From Alkalibacillus aidingensis (GTDB lineage Bacteria > Bacillota > Bacilli > Bacillales > Alkalibacillaceae), in the NCBI RefSeq assembly GCF_014595945.1, contig NZ_JABXWU010000002.1:124001-188000 (forward strand): a DNA stretch of 64,000 nucleotides. Direction: 5' to 3'. Positions 59,735 through 64,000 of the stretch are shown here, one piece after another. The notes under the pieces were generated by a model. The model was not told the DNA's origin. It ran no database searches and saw nothing but the letters and a program-made list of their open reading frames with translations. Each line of letters begins with the position of its first letter. Within the stretch, counting starts at the first letter, position 1. The position numbers were made by a program, and so were the translations under genes.

Positions 59735-60001
59735 TTAGGCACGGTGGTCAAAAAATGCTTTTAGCTTCTCAGCTGTTTTCTTCGCATCTACTTCATATTC
59801 ACCGTTTTGCACTTGTTGTTTAATCTCGTTGACGTGTTCTTGTCGTGCTTTAACAAGGCTATTACCTTGCTGCATTTCTTTTGCTTTAGCCGAAATTTCA
59901 ACTTGATCCGCTTGGTTAGACTTTTGCTTCACGCTCGGTTGGTTCTGTAATTGTTTTTGATATGGGTTTACCTTAGCCCCATTAATTGGATTAATGTTCA
60001 T
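59735..60001 (-). CDS. flgM: FlgM, anti-sigma-D factor
   Basis: 88 residues. MNINPINGAKVNPYQKQLQN and the C-terminal VDAKKTAEKLKAFFD are FlgM features; the sigma-binding part is at the C-terminus. It holds sigma-D until the hook is finished. It has its own sigma-D promoter, a negative feedback loop. Confidence 0.93.
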   Translation of the reverse strand: MNINPINGAKVNPYQKQLQNQPSVKQKSNQADQVEISAKAKEMQQGNSLVKARQEHVNEIKQQVQNGEYEVDAKKTAEKLKAFFDHRA

Positions 60002-60044
60002 CCTGTTTCACCCTTTCATTGCACGAACCATTCTTCTTTTTATT

Positions 60045-60071
60045 ATATCGGTTCATACGGAAAGAAGTTTA
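60045..60071 (-). promoter_or_regulatory. Sigma-D promoter of flgM
   Basis: TAAA, 15 bases, ACCGATAT on the minus strand. As at hag, the TAAA overlaps the TAA stop of the preceding gene (yvyF). Confidence 0.85.
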
Positions 60072-60500
60072 GTTTCTCCATTTATTTTCTTGATCGACAT
60101 TAAAATATACCTGCTGTCGATCACGTTTTTCTTGTTCAAGTTCGGCAATCGTTTTTTGACGTTCGTCTTGTGATATATCTGTTTTCAACTGATCAGCGCA
60201 GTTTTCACACAATTTCCCTTCATAAATCTGTTCGCCACAACGCTCACATCCATAAGTTAAATTAGGAAATGACCCTGCGTGAATCCGTTTTTGGCGTAAC
60301 CATTTTTGAATTAAACTTTTTTCAACATCGGTTCCTTCTGATACTTCATTCATCGTCGCCATACGATTTTTCTTCTTACGGATAAAGTTATAGACTCTAT
60401 CAAATTTCTCTTCTTCTTCTTTAAAACATTTGCGACAAACGTCCTGTGATCCTTTAACAAATAGTTCTCCACAATTTGGACAGTTCGCTAACTCCCCCAT
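60069..60500 (-). CDS. yvyF: YvyF-like flagellar-operon protein
   Basis: 143 residues. Zinc-finger pairs at both ends (CPNCGELFVKGSQDVCRKCF; CERCGEQIYEGKLCENC) around a MerR-like helix-turn-helix (TMNEVSEGTDVEKSLIQKWL). It is the TIGR03826-type protein found before flgM in Bacilli. Likely a regulator; target unknown. It has its own sigma-A-type promoter. Confidence 0.9.
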   Translation of the reverse strand: MGELANCPNCGELFVKGSQDVCRKCFKEEEEKFDRVYNFIRKKKNRMATMNEVSEGTDVEKSLIQKWLRQKRIHAGSFPNLTYGCERCGEQIYEGKLCENCADQLKTDISQDERQKTIAELEQEKRDRQQVYFNVDQENKWRN

Positions 60501-60531
60501 GTGTCACCCTCCTCGATCATCTTTTATACTT

Positions 60532-60560
60532 ATTATATCGACAAATGAGTCGAAGTACAA
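60532..60560 (-). promoter_or_regulatory. Sigma-A promoter of yvyF
   Basis: TTGTAC, 17 bases, TATAAT on the minus strand, about 32 bases before the ATG. Confidence 0.6.
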
Positions 60561-60588
60561 AGCGATTTTGTCGAATTTTTGTTCGTTT

Positions 60589-61266
60589 TTAACTACGAAT
60601 CAGGGTTAACGACTTAATCGATTGGGCACCTGCTTGTTTAAGAGTTTGAGCGCATTGTCTTATAGTCGTGCCTGTTGTAAAAATGTCATCGATGAGAAGG
60701 ATGTGTTTAGGTGGTGGTTGAGTGGTCTGAAAAGGATTGGCCGAGTGCATTCGTTCGTATCTTGATTTCTTAGATTGCTTGCCACTATCAATACGGATTA
60801 GCGTTTTTGTATCAGGTTCATAAGTGATGCTTGTTGCTAACGCTTCAGCTTGGTTAAAGCCACGCTCTTGGTGGCGTTCTTCACTAAGAGGGATTGGCAT
60901 AATCGTGAGTTTATCATGGATGAAGTATTTTTTGAAGGTTTCTAAGATGATCTTGCGCCAGACCATTTGAATTTCATAGTCTCCACGATATTTAAATCTA
61001 GCAATCGCGTCTTTCATAAAGTCATTGTAAGTATAAATGGAAATGTTTTGTTCGAGTGGGTCTGTGGTGAGGATCTGTTGCCAAAGCTTGCAATCATGGC
61101 ATATGGATGCTTCAGATCGTTTCATGCATTTTTGGCAGGTTGGCGAACTATTTCGTTCAAACTGATCCTCACATTCTGTACAAATATACTCAAATAGTTT
61201 AGGCGTCAATAGATCCTTCCAGGTGGTCTCTTCCTGCATTGATTTAAAACAAATATGACAATACAT
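60589..61266 (-). CDS. comFC: ComFC, competence phosphoribosyltransferase-like protein
   Basis: 225 residues. N-terminal zinc ligands (CHICFKSM; CTECEDQFERNSSPTCQKC) and the PRTase loop LLIDDIFTTGTT. It works with ComFA in transformation. It starts 3 bp after comFA; comFB, which lies between them in B. subtilis, is absent. Confidence 0.93.
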   Translation of the reverse strand: MYCHICFKSMQEETTWKDLLTPKLFEYICTECEDQFERNSSPTCQKCMKRSEASICHDCKLWQQILTTDPLEQNISIYTYNDFMKDAIARFKYRGDYEIQMVWRKIILETFKKYFIHDKLTIMPIPLSEERHQERGFNQAEALATSITYEPDTKTLIRIDSGKQSKKSRYERMHSANPFQTTQPPPKHILLIDDIFTTGTTIRQCAQTLKQAGAQSIKSLTLIRS

Positions 61267-61269
61267 TAG

Positions 61270-62631
61270 TTACTTCAACCTTTCTGCTTCACTATTTTTA
61301 TTGATGGTATATTGCCTGGCGCGAACCATCGCATTTGATTTCAACTCATAAAAAAAGGTTACATCGCCAGTTGGGTCATGAGCACTTCGCCCAGCTCGTC
61401 CGGCTATTTGAATTAAAGCTGCTTCATCAAACACTTGGTGATCTGCCTGGATGATCGCAACATCAATTGATGGAAACGTCACACCACGCTCAAGGATAGT
61501 TGTCGTAATTAGGGCTTTGATATTTCTCGCTCGAAATTGTTGAATTAAATAGTTACGATCAGGGCTATCTGCATGGACATAAGGTATTTTTAGTTTTTTA
61601 GAAAGCTCTTCAGCAAGGGTGATCGTTGGGGCAAAAAGAAGAAAACGCCGCTGTGATTGCTCACGCTCGTTGATCCACTTGGTAATGACTTGAGGGATTT
61701 GTAGTTGTTCTAGCTGTTTTTGAAGTCGGAAAATAGATTTAAAAGTAGGGATCGGTAAGGGATGCCCATGATAACGGACAGGAATAGACACAGTCGGGAT
61801 TTGCTTAGTGGCGATTCTAAGTTTCATATCGAGCCTTGGAGTTGCTGTTAAAAAAATTAGGGTGCTATTGGGCTTAGTGGCGCGCTTGACCACTTTAGGT
61901 AATGAACGATCATGGTGGTAAGGAAAAGCATCGACCTCATCGACGATCGTCACGTCAAAAGAATGTTGGTAACGGAGTAATTGATGTGTGGTGGCGATGA
62001 CTAAGTGAGCATTGAAATCTTTTTCAGTCGAGCCTCCGTACAAGGCTGCAGCATCAATAGCCGGGAAATCACGTCTTAATCGAGGGGCTAATTCCTTAAC
62101 AACGTCTGCTCTTGGAGTAGCGATACATACCCTTTTATTCTGACTAATAGCATGTGCAATTCCTTTATAAAGCATCTCCGTTTTCCCAGCACCACAGACC
62201 GCATAAATGAGTAACTGGGATTGAGAAGCAATTGCTTCTACCATTTGATCTGAAGCTTTTTCTTGAAGTGGTGTTAGCTCGCCATGCCACTGAAGGGGTT
62301 GATCTACGACAGGACGCTTCGGCTGGGGCCCCTTCCAAATGTAAAGTGGCTCACGAGTACTGACACGACCCATTTGAATACAGTTTTTGCAGTAGATGGT
62401 TGGTGATGTTGAGTTGGATGGAATTTTTCCAAAGAGGTGAGGCTTACGATTCATGCATCTAAGGCAAGTGTTGATATGGAATGTTTGGTTGATACCGGGT
62501 AATGGTTCGATTAAGTGGTGTTTCGTGAGGTAGTCGAATAAGCGTTGGGTGACGTTAAGTTCGTGCTTAAGAAGGAGTTTTCCTGTAAAGCGTCTTGCTA
62601 ATTCTTCAATTAATGGTGGTGGGTTATTCAA
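61270..62631 (-). CDS. comFA: ComFA, DNA-uptake helicase
   Basis: 453 residues. A four-cysteine zinc finger (CLRC...YCKNC, about 57-80) precedes a DEAD-like helicase: Walker A GAGKTE, motif II VDEVDAF, motif III TATP, motif VI QIAGRAGR. It powers DNA entry during competence. The start is TTG with AAAGGA upstream. The upstream region has no clear ComK box and carries array 5. Confidence 0.94.
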   Translation of the reverse strand: MNNPPPLIEELARRFTGKLLLKHELNVTQRLFDYLTKHHLIEPLPGINQTFHINTCLRCMNRKPHLFGKIPSNSTSPTIYCKNCIQMGRVSTREPLYIWKGPQPKRPVVDQPLQWHGELTPLQEKASDQMVEAIASQSQLLIYAVCGAGKTEMLYKGIAHAISQNKRVCIATPRADVVKELAPRLRRDFPAIDAAALYGGSTEKDFNAHLVIATTHQLLRYQHSFDVTIVDEVDAFPYHHDRSLPKVVKRATKPNSTLIFLTATPRLDMKLRIATKQIPTVSIPVRYHGHPLPIPTFKSIFRLQKQLEQLQIPQVITKWINEREQSQRRFLLFAPTITLAEELSKKLKIPYVHADSPDRNYLIQQFRARNIKALITTTILERGVTFPSIDVAIIQADHQVFDEAALIQIAGRAGRSAHDPTGDVTFFYELKSNAMVRARQYTINKNSEAERLK

Positions 62632-62639
62632 TTTGATCG

Positions 62640-62724
62640 TCCTTTCTTGATTTGGATTGGGGATGGGGTGATGGTGTGGTTTTGGGAATTGGTGGCTTGG
62701 CTTTTTGACGGTTTGGGGTTGGGG
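62640..62724. other. G/T-rich leader before comFA
   Basis: No gene. The plus strand reads GGATTGGGGATGGGGTGATG and more; strongly G+T, C-poor. The comFA promoter should lie in or near this stretch or inside array 5, but no clear -35/-10 or AT box was seen. Confidence 0.4.
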
Positions 62725-63165
62725 TGGTGTGTTTGCGTTAATTTGAGGCGTTCTAATTGACGGTTCCGGCTTGGTTCGGCGTGTTTGCGTTAATTAGAAG
62801 CTTTCTAATTGACAGTTCCGGCTTGGTTCGGTGCATTTCCGTTAATTAGAGCTTCCCTAATTGACAGTTCCGGCTTGGTTCGGTGCATTTGCGTTAATTA
62901 GAGGCGTTCTAATTGACGGTTCCGGCTTGGTTTGGTGCATCTGCGTTAATTAGAGGCGTTCTAATTGACGGTTCCGGCTTGGTTCGGTGCATTTCCGTTA
63001 ATTAGAGCTTCCCTAATTGACGGTTCCGGCTTGGTTTGGCGCGTTTCCGTTAATTAGAGCTTCACTAATTGACGGTTCCGGCTTGGTTCGGCGCGTTTCC
63101 GTTAATTAGAGCTTCACTAATTGACGGTTCCGGCTTGGTTCGGCGCGTTTCCGTTAATTAAAGCT
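62725..63165. repeat. Tandem array 5: eight 52-bp hairpin units
   Basis: ATTGAC recurs every 52 bp from 62,757 to 63,121: eight copies plus a partial ninth. Each unit has GTTAATTAG and CTAATTGAC as a 9-bp stem with one G-U. The loops differ (AGGCGTT, AAGCTTT, AGCTTCC, AGCTTCA) while the stem is constant. The other part is GGTTCCGGCTTGGTTCGG. The unit also shows GTTTGCG / GTTTCCG variants. It lies between degV and comFA. Confidence 0.95.
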
Positions 63166-63197
63166 TTGCAGGCAGGCCTAAGCGCCCACCTACAAAT

Positions 63198-64000
63198 CTA
63201 TTTCACTTTATAAAATCCGAGGCCGATACTGCCTTCTCCGATGTGGGTGCCGATCACTGGACCGAAGTAGCTAATGTAGAAGTCGACATTCGGGTATTTT
63301 TCGGCTAGCTCGTCCTTCCACTTTTGAGCGGTTTCTTCTCGCTGGGCGTGGATAATTACGGCTTTGAGTTGTTCGGCTTGGTCAGCCGCTTCTTTTAACA
63401 AAGCTTCCATTCGTTTATATGCTTTCTTGCTCGTACGAATTTTTTCAAATGGGACAATTTTAGTGTCTTCAAAGTGCAATAATGGTTTGACCTGAAGTAG
63501 GCTTCCGACCATGGCTTGCGCGCCTGATAAACGACCGCCTCGTGCTAAGTGACTTAAGTCGTCGACCATAAAATACGCACGCATGTCTTTCTTCATTTCA
63601 TTTAAGCGTTCTAAAATCTGTTCTGGTGACGCTCCATCTTTGGCCATTTGCGCTGCTTCTAATACGTAGAAGCCTTGGGCTAAGCAGCTAATTTCGGAAT
63701 CAAATGGGTAAACTTTTAAGTCTTCTACCATATCGCCTGCAGAAACGGCTGCCTGGTAAGTACCACTAATTCCACTGGATAAATGAATGGAAACCACTGC
63801 ATCATGCTCTTGGGCAATTTCTTCAAAAGTGGTTGTGAAATCGCCAACTGAGGGTTGACTCGTTTTCGGTAGTTCTTTTTCTTCACGTACTTTCTGGTAA
63901 AACTCTTCTGTCGTTATATCTAGTAGCTCTCGGTAAGTCTCATTTCCAAAAGTGACACTAAGCGGCACCATATAAATATTCCACTGGTCCAATTGTTCCT
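63198..64000 (-). CDS. degV: DegV-family fatty-acid-binding protein, 5' end outside the window
   Basis: At least 267 residues, open to the right edge. NIYMVPLSVTFGNETYRELL, VSIHLSSGISGTYQAAVS and DDLSHLARGGRLSGAQAMVG are DegV signatures; the usual N-terminal TDSTADLP segment must lie beyond 64,000. It is FakB-like: binds a fatty acid for phosphorylation by a kinase. The TTG at 63,992 is internal. The order degV-comFA matches B. subtilis. Confidence 0.93.
   Translation of the reverse strand, partial: EQLDQWNIYMVPLSVTFGNETYRELLDITTEEFYQKVREEKELPKTSQPSVGDFTTTFEEIAQEHDAVVSIHLSSGISGTYQAAVSAGDMVEDLKVYPFDSEISCLAQGFYVLEAAQMAKDGASPEQILERLNEMKKDMRAYFMVDDLSHLARGGRLSGAQAMVGSLLQVKPLLHFEDTKIVPFEKIRTSKKAYKRMEALLKEAADQAEQLKAVIIHAQREETAQKWKDELAEKYPNVDFYISYFGPVIGTHIGEGSIGLGFYKVK

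Noticed and set aside
60501-60590. Sigma-D promoter before yvyF because of GTCGATAT
   Set aside because: No TAAA at the right distance; a sigma-A reading (TTGTAC-N17-TATAAT) is better.

Overview
This window is a contiguous piece of a low-GC Gram-positive chromosome, most likely from a moderately halophilic or halotolerant member of the Bacillaceae. The support is the gene order, which follows the Bacillus subtilis segment degV-comF-flg-hag-fli-hpf-secA-prfB-cccB-ftsEX-ctpB-minJ-uvrBA-yvl-hprK-lgt-ppaX-trxB-rapZ-yvcK-whiA-crh almost step by step. Further support comes from Bacillus-type sigma-A, sigma-B and sigma-D promoters, strong AGGAGG-type ribosome binding sites, bacillithiol and Crh genes, and very acidic secreted and flagellar proteins. 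The genus cannot be fixed from the sequence. No rRNA, tRNA, CRISPR array, prophage or intact insertion sequence was seen.

Nearly everything is transcribed right to left (minus strand). Layout: 1-7,300 is an accessory zone. It holds a GabD-like dehydrogenase, several small membrane proteins, a toxin-antitoxin pair, decayed genes (a phosphotransferase tail, a methyltransferase with an in-frame TGA, a TetR regulator cut short) and an IclR regulator. 7,961-13,559 is a four-gene operon whose products could together degrade lysine. 13,930-17,121 is crh-whiA-yvcK-rapZ. 17,383-22,773 holds trxB, a TPR protein, glpD and glpK. 22,986-26,974 is hprK-lgt-yvoD-ppaX-yvoF. 27,632-30,293 holds yvlD, yvlB, bshB2 and yojF. 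30,313-35,164 is uvrBA, with a likely LexA box. 35,340-41,370 is the division and wall block ftsE-ftsX-M23 hydrolase-ctpB-minJ. 42,304-46,450 is cccB, prfB (with its programmed frameshift) and secA. 48,074-61,266 is hpf and the late flagellar genes with their regulators (flgM, FliW, CsrA) and flagellin. 61,270-64,000 is comFA and a partial degV.

The most unusual feature is a set of intergenic tandem arrays. Three (7.4 kb, 27.2 kb, 41.7 kb) have a 21-bp pitch and share the core TCCGACTG followed by array-specific tails. Two more with the same 20-21-bp pitch but a different core (GTGTCGATAA / GTGTCGTTAT) flank a plus-strand gene for a NERD-nuclease/zinc-ribbon/HTH-like protein inserted between hag and flaG. 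Two others (47.1-47.9 kb and 62.7-63.2 kb) have 53- and 52-bp units built around hairpins. All pitches are close to whole numbers of DNA helical turns (2 or 5), and the dense arrays sit only at boundaries between transcription units. They keep long reading frames open that are very probably not genes.

Regulation that can be read directly: three sigma-D promoters of the form TAAA-N15-NYCGATAT (hag, flgM, flaG), a CsrA-binding hairpin in the hag leader, a textbook sigma-B promoter before hpf, a LexA-type box before uvrB, and a palindrome near the start of the lysine operon that could be an IclR site.
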